Of a stretch of 64,000 bases of DNA, positions 21,082-31,474 are shown piece after piece (the first letter of the stretch is position 1; every line of letters begins with the position of its first letter). The stretch covers positions 1,860,001-1,924,000 of the forward strand of contig NZ_CP127409.1 of the NCBI RefSeq assembly GCF_030291135.1, read 5' to 3'. A program made the translations under genes and the position numbers. The notes below the pieces were generated by a model. That model was not told the DNA's origin. It saw only the letters and a program-made list of their open reading frames with translations, and ran no database searches. The DNA is from Rhodanobacter thiooxydans. GTDB taxonomy: Bacteria; Pseudomonadota; Gammaproteobacteria; Xanthomonadales; Rhodanobacteraceae.

Positions 21082-23748
21082 TCAGAAGCTGACTGTCACC
21101 CGCGCATACCAGAAGGCACCGTTGAAACCGAACGGCGAGGTGAGCGCGTACTTGACGCCGAGGTACTGCAACGTGGCGTTCTGCTCCTTGCCGGGGTAGG
21201 TGTCGAACACGTTGTTGCCGCCGACGGCCACCGTGAAGGTGTCGTTGAACTTGTAGCGTGCCTCCAGGTCCAGCAGCGTCTTGCCGCTGTAATGGTTCAC
21301 GTCGTCCGGCGGATTGTTGCTGCCGAACAGGCCGACCGTGGTGCTCCAGCTGCCGTAGTGGTTGATCCGCGCGATGGCGTCGAACTGGTGCAGCCCGTAG
21401 TCGAAGGTCAGCACGGAGCGGGTCTTCGGCACCTGGTGCTCGAGGTCGTACACGAAATCGTTGTTGAGCGTGTCCGGCTTGACCTTGACCACGTCCTGCT
21501 TGTTGCGGTTGTAGCGGAAGTCGACGTTGAGCGTGCCGTCGCCCAGCTGGTGGTGCGTGTCGACCACGAAGTCGATGCCGCTGACGTGGGAGCCGAACGC
21601 ATTGCCGAAGTAGCTGGCGTCGCTGCCGAGCAGCAGCGGCGCGTTCGGGTAGCCGCCGGCGGTGAGCTGGTCGACGGTGGCCTGGGTAATGGTCTTGCTG
21701 ACCAGGCCGATGCGGTTGTCGATCCTGATCCGGTAGTAATCCAGGGTCGTGGTGATGTTGTCGATCGGCGTCCAGACGGCACCGACGGACAGGCTCTTCG
21801 ACGTTTCGGTCTGCAGCGGTGTCGAGCCGAGCGCGCGCGCCACCGGATTGTTCACCGGATAAGTGCCGCTGGGGATCAGGCCACCCTGGGCGTTCGCCGT
21901 GGTGGTGACGTTCAGCGTGTTCGCCTGGCCCGGGGTCGGGGTGCGGAAGCCGGTGTTGAACGTGCCGCGCAGCGCGAACGTGTCGGTGAACGCGTAGCGG
22001 CTGGACACCTTGTACACCACCTTGGAGCCGTAGCCGTTCGCATGCTCGTAGCGCACTGCGGCGGCGCCCGACCACTTGTCGGTGAGGTTGGTCTCGGCGT
22101 CGAAGTAGGCGGAGTCGCTGTTCTGTGTGAAGCGTCCGGCCGCATCGGTTGGGAAGCCCTGGAAGGCGTCCGAGCCCACGCCGAACACCGAAGCGGTCGG
22201 CCCCACCTGGATCGAACCGGGGTCGCCCTGGTGGATGATGTAGGTTTCCTGGCGCCACTGCGTACCGAAGGCGAGCGTGAGCGGCGAGTCGTCGAACGAG
22301 CGGACGAAATCCGCGCCGGCTTCCTGCTCGCGCTGGGTCAGCTTGCCGGGGCGGAAACTCGTGGGAGAAAGGCTGCCCAGGCTCGGGTTGATCGAGCCCT
22401 GCAACCGGTAGTCGACCTCGTTGCTGCCGGTGCGGTAGTGCGCATCCCACTGGAAGTTGCTCTGCGCGCCACCACGGACGCCGCCGACCAGCTGGTGGTC
22501 GGCGATGTCGGCGCCGAACATCGGGCTGTAGCCGCCGGGGAACAGCTTGTAGATCGGGTTGAGCAGCTCCCAACCACTCGGGCTGGCCGCATTGGCCGTG
22601 AGGTAGTTCGCCGGGTTGCCGCCGCCGGCGGTGATGCTGTCCACCAGCGACTGCGGTGCGTTCGCCGGCGTCAGGGTGCCGTTGGCGTAGCTGACCAGGG
22701 TGGAGCGGCCGGAGATGCCGTCCTGCGGCGGCAGCACTGGGGTGCGGTAGAAGAAGCTGGACAGCACCTTCTTGTCCATGAAGTTGCCGTAGCCGTAGAG
22801 CTGCACGTCGTCGGCCAGCGGCAGGCCCGCGTTGACGAACAGCTTGTTCGACTTGGTCTGCGGGTCGCCCCAGCGCTGGCCGAGGCCGTTGTACGGCACC
22901 AGGTTCGCTCCCACCACCGCCGCCACGGCCGCCGCGGCATGCTGCGGAGCGCCGCGCGAGGTGGGGTCGGTGGTTTCGCGCTCGGCACTCACATGCACGA
23001 AGCCGTCGGTGCCGAGCCGGAACCCCGCATCGGCGTCGTAGCGTCGCAGGTCGCCGTCGCCCTTGCCGTACTTGCCCAGCTCGGCGCTGAGCGTCACGCC
23101 CTTGGGTTCCTTCTTCAGGATCACGTTGACCACGCCGGCGATCGCGTCCGAACCGTACAGCACTGAGGCGCCGTCACGCAGCACCTCGACACGTTCGATC
23201 GCATTGGACGGGAACACCGAGAAGTCGACCGCTTGCGCGCCCTGGTTGAAGGTGCCGAGCGGATCGATCTGCAGGTTGACCAGCGCCGAACGATGGAAGC
23301 GCACGCCGTCCACCAGCACCAGGGTCTGGTCGGGCGACAGGTTGCGCAGCGACACCGGCCGCACGAACGCCGTGCCGTCAGCGATGGGAAAGCGCTGGGT
23401 GGTCAGCGACGGCACGATGTTGGTCAACGTGTCGCTCAGGTCCGCCGAAGGCTGCTCCGCAATCTGCTTGCCGCTGAACGCGTCGATCGGCGAAATGGAT
23501 GCGGTCGGCGACAGGCCAGCCCGATGCGTGCCGGTCACCACCACCTCCTGCAGGTTGGTGGTCGTCTTGCTGTTTGCAGTGTTGCTCTTCCCCTGCACCT
23601 TGGTTGCCTGGCCGCTGGTGGACTGCCCTCCCCCATCCACCGCACCCGGTTCCTGCGCCTGCGCCGACCACGCCACCAGTGCAGCGGCGGCAAGTGCCGT
23701 GCGCACCGCGCGCAAAAGCACCACGTTGACACCCGTTTGTTTAGGCAT
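21082..23748 (-). CDS. TonB-dependent outer-membrane receptor
   Basis: An 888-residue receptor. It has a signal peptide (RAVRTALAAAALVAWSAQAQ), a TonB box-like QEVVVTGT, a plug domain (VPSLTTQRFPI, LVLVDGVRFHRSA, RVEVLRDGASVLYGSDAIAGVVNVILKK) and a long beta barrel ending in FWYARVTVSF with terminal Phe. Start is ATG 23748 behind GGGGAGGAACAG. Ligand is unknown; no siderophore, cobalamin or glycan genes are adjacent. It is one of the large receptor family typical of Lysobacterales. Confidence 0.92.
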   Translation of the reverse strand: MPKQTGVNVVLLRAVRTALAAAALVAWSAQAQEPGAVDGGGQSTSGQATKVQGKSNTANSKTTTNLQEVVVTGTHRAGLSPTASISPIDAFSGKQIAEQPSADLSDTLTNIVPSLTTQRFPIADGTAFVRPVSLRNLSPDQTLVLVDGVRFHRSALVNLQIDPLGTFNQGAQAVDFSVFPSNAIERVEVLRDGASVLYGSDAIAGVVNVILKKEPKGVTLSAELGKYGKGDGDLRRYDADAGFRLGTDGFVHVSAERETTDPTSRGAPQHAAAAVAAVVGANLVPYNGLGQRWGDPQTKSNKLFVNAGLPLADDVQLYGYGNFMDKKVLSSFFYRTPVLPPQDGISGRSTLVSYANGTLTPANAPQSLVDSITAGGGNPANYLTANAASPSGWELLNPIYKLFPGGYSPMFGADIADHQLVGGVRGGAQSNFQWDAHYRTGSNEVDYRLQGSINPSLGSLSPTSFRPGKLTQREQEAGADFVRSFDDSPLTLAFGTQWRQETYIIHQGDPGSIQVGPTASVFGVGSDAFQGFPTDAAGRFTQNSDSAYFDAETNLTDKWSGAAAVRYEHANGYGSKVVYKVSSRYAFTDTFALRGTFNTGFRTPTPGQANTLNVTTTANAQGGLIPSGTYPVNNPVARALGSTPLQTETSKSLSVGAVWTPIDNITTTLDYYRIRIDNRIGLVSKTITQATVDQLTAGGYPNAPLLLGSDASYFGNAFGSHVSGIDFVVDTHHQLGDGTLNVDFRYNRNKQDVVKVKPDTLNNDFVYDLEHQVPKTRSVLTFDYGLHQFDAIARINHYGSWSTTVGLFGSNNPPDDVNHYSGKTLLDLEARYKFNDTFTVAVGGNNVFDTYPGKEQNATLQYLGVKYALTSPFGFNGAFWYARVTVSF

Positions 23749-24189
23749 CTGTTCCTCCCCTTGAATTAACCCCATTGGCCCCTGCATCGCAACCTACTCC
23801 TGCTCGACCCGCCGGAAAAGACTCACCACGGTTTCGACGATCGCCATCCGCAAAAGCGACATGGTGCGGGCTGAGCAAACCGCAATTTGATGTGGTTACG
23901 CGAAAACTTGCGGCATGGCGGAGAGACGGAATGCGCAGCTTTTTGTCTGGGCGATGGCCCTATTCGATGGCTCGCCGAGTCCAGGCGTTCGGCGACGATC
24001 AACCGTCCTTCGCATCCACGCGATCATTGTGGCGATGTCGCGGGTACTGGCGTGGCCTTCGAAGCGCAGCACCGGTGCCCGCCCGGCCAGGGTTCCCGAC
24101 GTGCGCGACTGCATGCCGCTTCGACGCGCCGGGTCCGGCGGCGCTACGCTGTCCGCACCGGCGCCGCCGGCACCGACCGGAACCGAAGC
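23749..24189. other. Intergenic region (441 bases) with a possible antiporter gene fragment
   Basis: The region separates the divergent TonB receptor and MaoC-Pta genes and must hold their promoters; I see no strong promoter or operator. At 24010-24033 the sequence is identical at 23 of 24 bases to 20919-20942 in the antiporter gene. In the same frame it reads RIHAIIVAMS then VLAWPSKRS, against RIYAIIVAMS then VLAWLLRRT in the antiporter C-terminus. This looks like a decayed duplicate fragment with an internal deletion. Confidence 0.4.
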
Positions 24190-25605
24190 ATGGACCAGAC
24201 CACGCCCGACACCGCCGCGCCGCTGATCCGCAACCGCACCTTCGACGAGGTCGCCATCGGCGACAGCGCGACGATCGAGCGCGTGCTGACTGCCGCCGAC
24301 GTGCAGCTGCTGGCGACCCTCTACGGCGACAGCGATCCGCACCAACTGGATCCGGCGCGCGCCGCTTCGCCCGACGCCCACGACACGATCGGCCATGGCA
24401 TGTGGGGCGTGGCGCTGATTGCCGCCGCGCTGGGCACGCGTCTGCCCGGCGCCGGTACTACCTGCCTGGAACAGTCGCTGCGTTTCCACGTGCCGGTACG
24501 CATCGGCGACACGCTGGCGGTGCAGGTGCTGGCGATCGCGCGGGATGCCGCCACCCGGCAGATCCGTTTCGCCTGCCGCGGCGTGAACCAGCATGGCGTG
24601 CTGGCAATCGACGGCACGGTCGAGGTGATCGCGCCCGCCAAGCGCATCGACTACGCCGCCACCCGCCTGCCGGCAGTGCGTCTGCCCGACGGCGACGGCC
24701 GCCCGCTGCTGGCCCGCGCGCTGGCGCTGGGCGCGATCCGCGTCGCGGTGGTGCATCCCTGCGACGAAACCAGCCTGGCCGCCGCACTGGACGCACACGC
24801 GGCCGGCCTGATCGAACCAGTACTGGTGGCGCCGCGGGCGAAACTCATCGAGGTGGCGCGCCAGGCCAGGCTCGATCTGGCCGGCATCGCCATCGAGGAC
24901 GTGCCGCACAGCCACGCCGCCGCCGCGCGCGCGGTCGAGCTGGCCGCCGGCGGCCACGTCGACGCGCTGATGAAGGGCAGCCTGCACACCGACGAGCTGA
25001 TGGCGGCCGTGGTCGCTTCCGCCGCCGGCCTGCGCACGGCGCGGCGCATCTCGCACTGCTACCTGATGCACAGCCCGGCGTATCCGCGCCCATTCATCAT
25101 CACCGACGGTGCGGTCAACATCGCGCCCACGCTGGAGGAAAAGGCCGACATCGTGCGCAACGCGATCGAGCTGGCGCACATCCTCGGCGTGACCACGCCG
25201 CGGGTGGCGATCCTGGCCGCGGTGGAGACGGTCAACCCGCGCATGCAGACCACGCTCGACGCCGCTGCGCTGTGCAAGATGGCCGACCGTGGCCAGATCA
25301 CCGGCGCCGTGCTGGACGGGCCGCTGGCGTTCGACAACGCGATCTCCGCCGCCGCCGCGCGGATCAAGGGCATCGACTCGGAGGTGGCCGGCCTCGCCGA
25401 CATCCTGCTGGTGCCCGACCTGGAAAGCGGCAACATGCTGGCCAAGCAGCTGGAATACCTGGGCGGCGCCAGCAGCGCGGCGGTGGTGATGGGTGCGCGC
25501 GTGCCGATCGTGCTGACCAGCCGCGCCGACTCGCGCGAATCGCGCATCGCCTCGTGCGCGCTCGCCGCGCTGGTGGCCCATCGTTACCGGCTCAGCCCGC
25601 CATGA
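24190..25605 (+). CDS. Bifunctional MaoC-like hydratase / phosphate acetyl(butyryl)transferase
   Basis: A 471-residue fusion. Residues 1 to about 150 form a MaoC hotdog domain (FDEVAIGDSATIERVLTAAD, HGMWGVALIAAALG, then RFHVPVRIGDTL) related to R-specific enoyl-CoA hydratases. The rest is a Pta/Ptb domain (MKGSLHTDELM, FIITDGAVNIAPTLEEKADI, GPLAFDNAIS, DLESGNMLAKQLEYLGG) that exchanges CoA and phosphate on acyl groups. The upstream open frame lacks similarity, so ATG 24190 is used. Its TGA overlaps the ackA ATG (ATGA), so the two products are made together: acyl-CoA to acyl-phosphate to acid plus ATP. Confidence 0.88.
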   Translation: MDQTTPDTAAPLIRNRTFDEVAIGDSATIERVLTAADVQLLATLYGDSDPHQLDPARAASPDAHDTIGHGMWGVALIAAALGTRLPGAGTTCLEQSLRFHVPVRIGDTLAVQVLAIARDAATRQIRFACRGVNQHGVLAIDGTVEVIAPAKRIDYAATRLPAVRLPDGDGRPLLARALALGAIRVAVVHPCDETSLAAALDAHAAGLIEPVLVAPRAKLIEVARQARLDLAGIAIEDVPHSHAAAARAVELAAGGHVDALMKGSLHTDELMAAVVASAAGLRTARRISHCYLMHSPAYPRPFIITDGAVNIAPTLEEKADIVRNAIELAHILGVTTPRVAILAAVETVNPRMQTTLDAAALCKMADRGQITGAVLDGPLAFDNAISAAAARIKGIDSEVAGLADILLVPDLESGNMLAKQLEYLGGASSAAVVMGARVPIVLTSRADSRESRIASCALAALVAHRYRLSPP

Positions 25606-26795
25606 ACGACCGCAACGCAGGCTCACTCATCCTGGTGCTGAACTGCGGCTCGTCCAGCATCAAGTTCGCGCTGTTCGACGCGGGCGCGACGCCGCTGGCG
25701 CGCGCGCCGGCGTGGGGTGGCAAGGTCGAGGGCATTACCGGCGATACCCCGGTGTTCAGCGAAAGTGGCACCGCCGCCGAGACGCTGACGCTGGACTGCG
25801 AGCACCCCTACCACGCCGCGCTGACCTACCTGCGCCAGCGCATCGTGGCGCGGCTGCACGGCCGCCGCATCGTGGCGATCGCGCACCGCGTGGTGCACGG
25901 CGGCAGCAAGTATTTCGAACCGGTGCGGGTCGATGCCGCGGTGCTGGCCGACCTGAAAAGCTATATCCCGCTGGCGCCGCTGCACCAGCCGTTCGCGCTG
26001 GAGGCAATCAGCGCGCTGCTGGCCGAACTGCCGCAGCTGCCGCAGGTGGCCTGCTTCGACACCGCCTTCCACCAGAGCATGCCGACCGTCGAGAAGATGC
26101 TGCCGCTGCCGCGCTCGGCGTGGGAGCAGGGCCTGCGCCGCTACGGTTTCCACGGCCTGTCCTACGCGTACCAGTCGCAGGTGCTGGGCGAGCGCTACGG
26201 CGACGCCGCGCGCGGTCGCACCATCGTGGCGCACCTGGGCAGCGGCGCCAGCCTGTGCGCGATGCGCAACCTGCAAAGCGTTGCCACCACCATGGGTTTC
26301 TCGGCGCTGGACGGGCTGATGATGGGCACGCGCTGCGGCGCGCTGGACCCCGGCGCGGTGATCTACCTGATGGAGATCGGCAAGCTGTCGCTCGAACGCG
26401 TGGGCCGCATGCTGTACCACGAGTCCGGCCTGCTCGGCGTTTCCGGGGTGTCCGCCGACCCACGCGAGCTGCTGCCGCGCGAAGCCGAGGCGCCGGTGCG
26501 CGAGGCGCTGGCGTTGTACGTGCGCAGCATCGTGCGCGAGGTGGGCGCACTGGCGGCCACGCTGGGCGGGCTGGACATGCTGGCCTTTACCGCCGGCATC
26601 GGCGAGCACCAGGCGGTGATCCGCGAGCGCGTCTGCGCCGGGCTGGGTTTTCTCGGCGTAGCACTCGACCCGGCCGCGAATGCCGCCAACGCGCCGGTCA
26701 TCTCCAGCGCCGCCAGCGGGGTCAAGGTGGTGGTGGAAGCCGCCAACGAGGAATGGGTGGCCGCCACGGCCGCCGCGGCGCTCGTCCACGCCTGA
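25602..26795 (+). CDS. ackA: Acetate kinase
   Basis: A 397-residue ASKHA-fold kinase that makes ATP and acetate from acetyl-phosphate, reversibly. Signatures: LVLNCGSSSIKFALFD at the N-terminus, HRVVHGG, FDTAFHQSMP, RRYGFHGLSYAY, VAHLGSGAS, DGLMMGTRCGALDPG and FTAGIGEH. It overlaps the upstream MaoC-Pta gene by four bases and converges with the phosphoketolase gene, whose stop is four bases away. Together they can convert sugar phosphates to acetate with ATP gain. Confidence 0.96.
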   Translation: MNDRNAGSLILVLNCGSSSIKFALFDAGATPLARAPAWGGKVEGITGDTPVFSESGTAAETLTLDCEHPYHAALTYLRQRIVARLHGRRIVAIAHRVVHGGSKYFEPVRVDAAVLADLKSYIPLAPLHQPFALEAISALLAELPQLPQVACFDTAFHQSMPTVEKMLPLPRSAWEQGLRRYGFHGLSYAYQSQVLGERYGDAARGRTIVAHLGSGASLCAMRNLQSVATTMGFSALDGLMMGTRCGALDPGAVIYLMEIGKLSLERVGRMLYHESGLLGVSGVSADPRELLPREAEAPVREALALYVRSIVREVGALAATLGGLDMLAFTAGIGEHQAVIRERVCAGLGFLGVALDPAANAANAPVISSAASGVKVVVEAANEEWVAATAAAALVHA

Positions 26796-26799
26796 GCAT

Positions 26800-29202
26800 T
26801 CAGGCCAGCATGCCGGCGTCCTGCGCGCCCCACGCCCAGTTGCGGATCTCCGGCAGGTCCTCGCCGTTGTCGTCGATGTACTGCTTGTGCTCGAGCAGCT
26901 TGTCCAGCAGCTTCTGCTTGAGGTAGATGCCCCGCTCGCCCGCCTGCGGCACGCGGTTGATCACGTCGATCACCAGGTGGAAGCGGTCCAGCGCGTTCAG
27001 CACGGTCATGTCGAACGCGGTGGTGATGGTGCCCTCCTCCTGGTAGCCGTGCACGTGCAGGTTGTCGTGGTTGGTGCGTCGGTAGGTCAGCCGGTGGATC
27101 AGGCTCGGGTAACCGTGGAAGGCGAAGATCACCGGCTTGTCGCGGGTGAACAGCTGGTCGAAATCGTCGTCGTCCAGGCCGTGCGGATGTTCGCTGGGCG
27201 ACTGCAGCTTCATCAGGTCGACCACGTTGACCACGCGCACTTTCAGCTCCGGCAGGTAGCGCCGCAGGATCGTCACCGCCGCCAGCGTCTCCAGCGTGGG
27301 CACGTCGCCGGCGCAGGCCATCACCACGTCCGGCTCGCCGTGCTGGTCGCTGCTGGCCCACGGCCAGACGCCGATACCCAGGCTGCAGTGCCGCTGCGCG
27401 GCGTCCATCGCCAGCCATTGCGGCGCCGGGTGCTTGCCGGCGACCACCACGTTGACGTAGTGCCGGCTGCGCAGGCAATGGTCGATCACCGACAGCAGGC
27501 AGTTCGCGTCTGGCGGCAGGTACACCCGCACGATCTGCGCCTTCTTGTTGACCACGTGGTCGATGAAGCCGGGGTCCTGGTGGGTGAAGCCGTTGTGGTC
27601 CTGCCGCCACACGTGCGAGGCCAGCAGGTAGTTCAGCGAGGCGAGCGGGCGCCGCCACGGGATCGCCGCGGTCATCTTCAGCCACTTGGCATGCTGGTTG
27701 AACATCGAGTCGACGATGTGGATGAACGCCTCGTAGCAGTTGAACAGGCCGTGCCGCCCGGTCAGCAGATAGCCTTCCAGCCAGCCTTCGCACTGGTGCT
27801 CGCTGAGCATCTCCAGCACCCGGCCCTGCGCGGCGAGGAACTCGTCGTTCGGCTTCAGCGCGGCCTCCCACTGGCGGTTGGTGGCCTCGAACACCGCGTT
27901 GAGGCCGTTCGATACCGTCTCGTCCGGGCCGAACACGCGGAAGTTGCGCGGCTGCTGGTTCAGGCGGACCACGTCGCGCAGGAACGGCCCCAGCACATGC
28001 GTATCGCCGATGCCCGGCACGCCGGGCTGCGGCACCGCGACCGCGTAATCGCGGAAGTCCGGCAGGCGCAGGTCGCGCAGCAACGTGCCGCCGTTGGTGT
28101 GCGGGTTCGCGCTCATCCGGCGCGCGCCGGCAGGCGCCAGCGCGGCGATTTCCGGCTGCAACCGGCCGTGCGCGTCGAACAGCTCGTCCGGCCGGTAACT
28201 GCGCAGCCACGCCTCGAGCTGCTGCAGATGCTCCGGCGGGCTGCTGGCGGAAACCGACAGCGGCACCTGGTGCGCGCGGAAGGTGCCCTCGTTCGGCTTG
28301 CCGTCCACCAGCTTCGGCCCGGTCCAGCCCTTGGGCGAGTCGAGCACGATCATCGGCCAGCGCGGCCGCGCGGTGGTGCCATGTTCGCGTGCATCACGCT
28401 GGATCTGCCGGATCTGCGCCACCACTGTATCCAGCGTCGCCGCCATCGCCTGGTGCATCGCCGCCGGTTCGCTGCCCGACACGAAATGCGGCGTCCAGCC
28501 GTAACCGTGCAGCAACTGCTCCAGCTCGTCGCGGCCGATCCGTGCCAGCACCGTGGGGTTGGCGATCTTGTAGCCGTTCAAATGGAGGATCGGCAGCACC
28601 GCACCGTCGCCCACCGGATCGAGGAACTTGTTCGAATGCCAGGCCGTGGCCAGCGGCCCGGTTTCCGCCTCGCCATCGCCGACCACGCAGGCTGCGATCA
28701 GCCCGGGGTTGTCGAACACCGCGCCGAAGGCATGGCTCAGCGAGTAGCCGAGTTCGCCGCCTTCGTGCAGCGAGCCGGGGCATTCCGGCGAGGCGTGGCT
28801 GGGGATCCCGCCCGGAAAGGAAAACTGCTTGAACAACCGCTGCAACCCTGCCTCGTCCTGGCTGATGTCCGGGTACACCTCGCTGTAGGTGCCATCCAGG
28901 TACGCGTTTGCCACCACCGCGGGGCCGCCGTGGCCGGGCCCGGAGATGTAGAACATGTCCAGGTCGTACTGCCGGATCGCCCGGTTCAGGTGCGCATAGA
29001 TGAAGTTCTGCCCCGGCGTGGTACCCCAGTGGCCCAGCAGCATGTGCTTGACGTGCGCCAGCGCCAGCGGCTCCTTCAGCAGCGGATTGGCGCGCAGGTA
29101 GATCTGCCCCACCGAAAGGTAGTTCGCGGCACGCCACCAGGCGTCGATGCCGTGCAGCTGGGCGAGGTCGAGCGGCGGACGGGCGAGGGTATCGGTAGTC
29201 AT
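26800..29202 (-). CDS. xfp: Xylulose-5-phosphate/fructose-6-phosphate phosphoketolase
   Basis: An 800-residue thiamine diphosphate enzyme that cleaves xylulose 5-phosphate (and often fructose 6-phosphate) with phosphate to acetyl-phosphate. The N-terminal region has [38 protein letters not shown] and [13 protein letters not shown]; the cofactor loop is [11 protein letters not shown]; later [11 protein letters not shown] and [13 protein letters not shown] are typical. Start ATG 29202 (MTTDTLARP). Product acetyl-phosphate is the direct substrate of the neighbouring AckA and Pta, forming a phosphoketolase bypass. Confidence 0.95.
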   Translation of the reverse strand: MTTDTLARPPLDLAQLHGIDAWWRAANYLSVGQIYLRANPLLKEPLALAHVKHMLLGHWGTTPGQNFIYAHLNRAIRQYDLDMFYISGPGHGGPAVVANAYLDGTYSEVYPDISQDEAGLQRLFKQFSFPGGIPSHASPECPGSLHEGGELGYSLSHAFGAVFDNPGLIAACVVGDGEAETGPLATAWHSNKFLDPVGDGAVLPILHLNGYKIANPTVLARIGRDELEQLLHGYGWTPHFVSGSEPAAMHQAMAATLDTVVAQIRQIQRDAREHGTTARPRWPMIVLDSPKGWTGPKLVDGKPNEGTFRAHQVPLSVSASSPPEHLQQLEAWLRSYRPDELFDAHGRLQPEIAALAPAGARRMSANPHTNGGTLLRDLRLPDFRDYAVAVPQPGVPGIGDTHVLGPFLRDVVRLNQQPRNFRVFGPDETVSNGLNAVFEATNRQWEAALKPNDEFLAAQGRVLEMLSEHQCEGWLEGYLLTGRHGLFNCYEAFIHIVDSMFNQHAKWLKMTAAIPWRRPLASLNYLLASHVWRQDHNGFTHQDPGFIDHVVNKKAQIVRVYLPPDANCLLSVIDHCLRSRHYVNVVVAGKHPAPQWLAMDAAQRHCSLGIGVWPWASSDQHGEPDVVMACAGDVPTLETLAAVTILRRYLPELKVRVVNVVDLMKLQSPSEHPHGLDDDDFDQLFTRDKPVIFAFHGYPSLIHRLTYRRTNHDNLHVHGYQEEGTITTAFDMTVLNALDRFHLVIDVINRVPQAGERGIYLKQKLLDKLLEHKQYIDDNGEDLPEIRNWAWGAQDAGMLA

Positions 29203-29370
29203 GGTCTGGCAACCCCGCGAAGGCAAAGAACCCGGTTCGGTGCACTATGTACACCGCGGCTTGTGAATTTCGCTGCGACACCGCGTCACACCCAGGGTTC
29301 GACTGTTCCATCATCCGGATAGGTACCCTTGCCACGGCACCGGGCGGGGCCACACAGCGGAATCAGCAGC

Positions 29371-30657
29371 ATGGCCGTGCGCGAAAACACCGAAGACGGC
29401 GGCCCGGAAACCCCGCCCTGGAAAGACCTCGGCGCCGGCCTGATCACCGGCGCCGCCGACGACGACCCCAGCGGCATCGCCACCTACTCGCAAGTGGGCG
29501 CGGCGTTCGGCTACGGCATGCTGTGGTGCGTGTTCCTGACCATGCCGCTGATGATCGCCATCCAGGCGATCAGCGCCGGCATCGGCCGCGTCACCGGCCA
29601 CGGCCTGATGGACGGCATGCGCCTGCACTACCCGCGCAAGCTGGTGTATGCGCTGCTGGTGCTGATCTTCGTCGCCAACGTGATCAACCTGGCGGCCGAC
29701 ATCGGCGCCATGGGCGCGGCGCTGAAGCTGCTGATCGGCGGCCCGGCCCTGCTCTACGCCGCGCTGTTCGCCGTGCTGTCGCTGCTGCTGCAGGTGTTCA
29801 TTCCATTCACCCGCTACGCGCCGATCCTCAAATTGCTCACCCTGAGCCTGTTCGCCTACGTGGCCACCGTGCTGGTGATCGACGTGCCCTGGCGCGCCGT
29901 GCTCGGGAGCATCGTGCTGCCGCCGATCCGCTGGGACGCCGCCTACGCCGTGGGCCTGGTCGCCCTGCTCGGCACCACCATCAGCCCCTACCTTTTTTGC
30001 TGGCAGGCCTCCGAGGAAGTGGAGGAGATCGAGACGAGCAAACGACGCAAGCCGTTGCAGGACGCGCCGCAGCAGGCGCCAAGCGCGCTGCGCCGGATCG
30101 GCATCGACACCACGGTGGGGATGATCTTCTCCAACCTGATCGCGTTCTTCATCATCCTCACCGCCGCCGTGGTGCTGCATGCGCACGGCAAGACCGACAT
30201 CCAGTCCTCGGCCCAGGCCGCCGAAGCGCTGCGACCGCTGGCCGGCGAGCTGGCGTTCGCGCTGTTCGCCGCCGGCATCATCGGCACCGGCCTGCTCGCC
30301 GTGCCGGTGCTGGCCGGCGCCACCGCCTACGCCGCCGCCGGCACCTTCGGCCAGCGCAGCGGGCTGGAACACAAGCCGCACGAGGCCAGGTTCTTCTACG
30401 GCGTGCTGATCGGCTCCGCCCTGCTCGGCATTGCCCTCAACCTCACTCCACTCGACCCGATCAAGGCGCTGTACTGGAGCGCCGTGGTCAACGGCGTCGC
30501 CGCCGTGCCGCTGATGATCGCCATGATGCTGATGGGCTCCAGCCGCAAGGTCATGGGCAAATTCACCATGCCGTGGCCACTGAAACTGTTCGGCTGGCTG
30601 GCTACCGCCGCGATGGGGGTGGCGGTGGTGGGGATGTTCGTGAGATGGGGATGGTGA
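29371..30657 (+). CDS. NRAMP-related divalent metal transporter with non-canonical metal-site motifs
   Basis: A 428-residue carrier with about 11 helices. The helix 1 motif is DDDPSGIATYS (DPSG instead of DPGN) and the helix 6 equivalent reads GTTISPYLFCWQASEE where classical NRAMPs have a metal-binding Met in MPHN. The conserved Met that favours Mn and Fe is therefore missing, which recalls NRAMP-related Mg transporters; the ion is inferred only. Start ATG 29371; a longer reading frame from 29329 lacks similarity. Divergent from xfp by about 168 bases. Confidence 0.82.
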   Translation: MAVRENTEDGGPETPPWKDLGAGLITGAADDDPSGIATYSQVGAAFGYGMLWCVFLTMPLMIAIQAISAGIGRVTGHGLMDGMRLHYPRKLVYALLVLIFVANVINLAADIGAMGAALKLLIGGPALLYAALFAVLSLLLQVFIPFTRYAPILKLLTLSLFAYVATVLVIDVPWRAVLGSIVLPPIRWDAAYAVGLVALLGTTISPYLFCWQASEEVEEIETSKRRKPLQDAPQQAPSALRRIGIDTTVGMIFSNLIAFFIILTAAVVLHAHGKTDIQSSAQAAEALRPLAGELAFALFAAGIIGTGLLAVPVLAGATAYAAAGTFGQRSGLEHKPHEARFFYGVLIGSALLGIALNLTPLDPIKALYWSAVVNGVAAVPLMIAMMLMGSSRKVMGKFTMPWPLKLFGWLATAAMGVAVVGMFVRWGW

Positions 30658-30772
30658 ATCCGACCCCGCTTTCGGCAACCCCGTTTGGGCAGGCATGACG
30701 AGCAGGAAGCCGATCGGTCAGACCCTCCCGAAACCGGCCGGGATGGCCCTCGTCGCAACCATCTACAGCGGA

Positions 30773-31474
30773 CTAGACTGCCCCACCTTCGAGGGACCAG
30801 CGCACGGCATCAGCCGCGTGGAGCGCCGTCGTGTCGAACAGCGGCACATGGGCGTCCGTCGGTCGAACCAGCAGGGAGATCTCGGTACAACCAAGGACGA
30901 TGGCCTGTGCCCCGTTGCCGACCAGGCGGTCAATGATGCCCACGAATTCCTTGCGCGACTCTTCACGCACGACGCCCAGGCAAAGTTCGTCGTAGATCAC
31001 CGCGTGCACCACGGCGCGATCCTGTTCGCCGGGAACGAGCACCTTGAGCCCATGGCTCTCCAGGCGCTCCCGATAGAAGTCCTGCTCCATGGTGAAGCGG
31101 GTTCCCAGCAAGCCGATGCGGGTCAACCCGGCGGCCTTGATCGCTGCAGCCGTGGGATCAGCAATATGCAACAAGGGAATGGAAACGGCCGACTGCACTT
31201 GCGTAGCCACCTTGTGCATGGTGTTGGCGCAGATCAGCAGGCCTTCGACTCCCGTCCGCTCCAGTGCGGATGCGGCTTGCGCCAGGACCTCACCAGCCTT
31301 TTCCCACTCGCCGGTGCGCTGCAATTGCTCGATCTCGTGGAAATCCACGCTGAAGAGCACCAGCCTGGCCGAGTGCAACCCGCCCAGCTGCCGTTTGACC
31401 GCCTCGTTGATCTCCCGGTAGTAGGAGACGGTGGACTCCCAACTCATGCCGCCAATCAATCCCAGTGTTTTCAC
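30773..31474 (-). CDS. Aspartate/glutamate racemase family protein
   Basis: A 233-residue cofactor-independent racemase with paired catalytic Cys in LLICANTMHK and VLGCTEISLL and the N-terminal KTLGLIGGMSWEST of the YgeA/aspartate racemase group. The start is GTG 31474, eight bases after a strong GAGGAGG; an upstream ATG would place this site inside the protein. It may make D-amino acids such as D-Asp or D-Glu. No peptidoglycan genes are near. Closer to YgeA-type broad-specificity racemases than to MurI. Confidence 0.85.
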   Translation of the reverse strand: MKTLGLIGGMSWESTVSYYREINEAVKRQLGGLHSARLVLFSVDFHEIEQLQRTGEWEKAGEVLAQAASALERTGVEGLLICANTMHKVATQVQSAVSIPLLHIADPTAAAIKAAGLTRIGLLGTRFTMEQDFYRERLESHGLKVLVPGEQDRAVVHAVIYDELCLGVVREESRKEFVGIIDRLVGNGAQAIVLGCTEISLLVRPTDAHVPLFDTTALHAADAVRWSLEGGAV

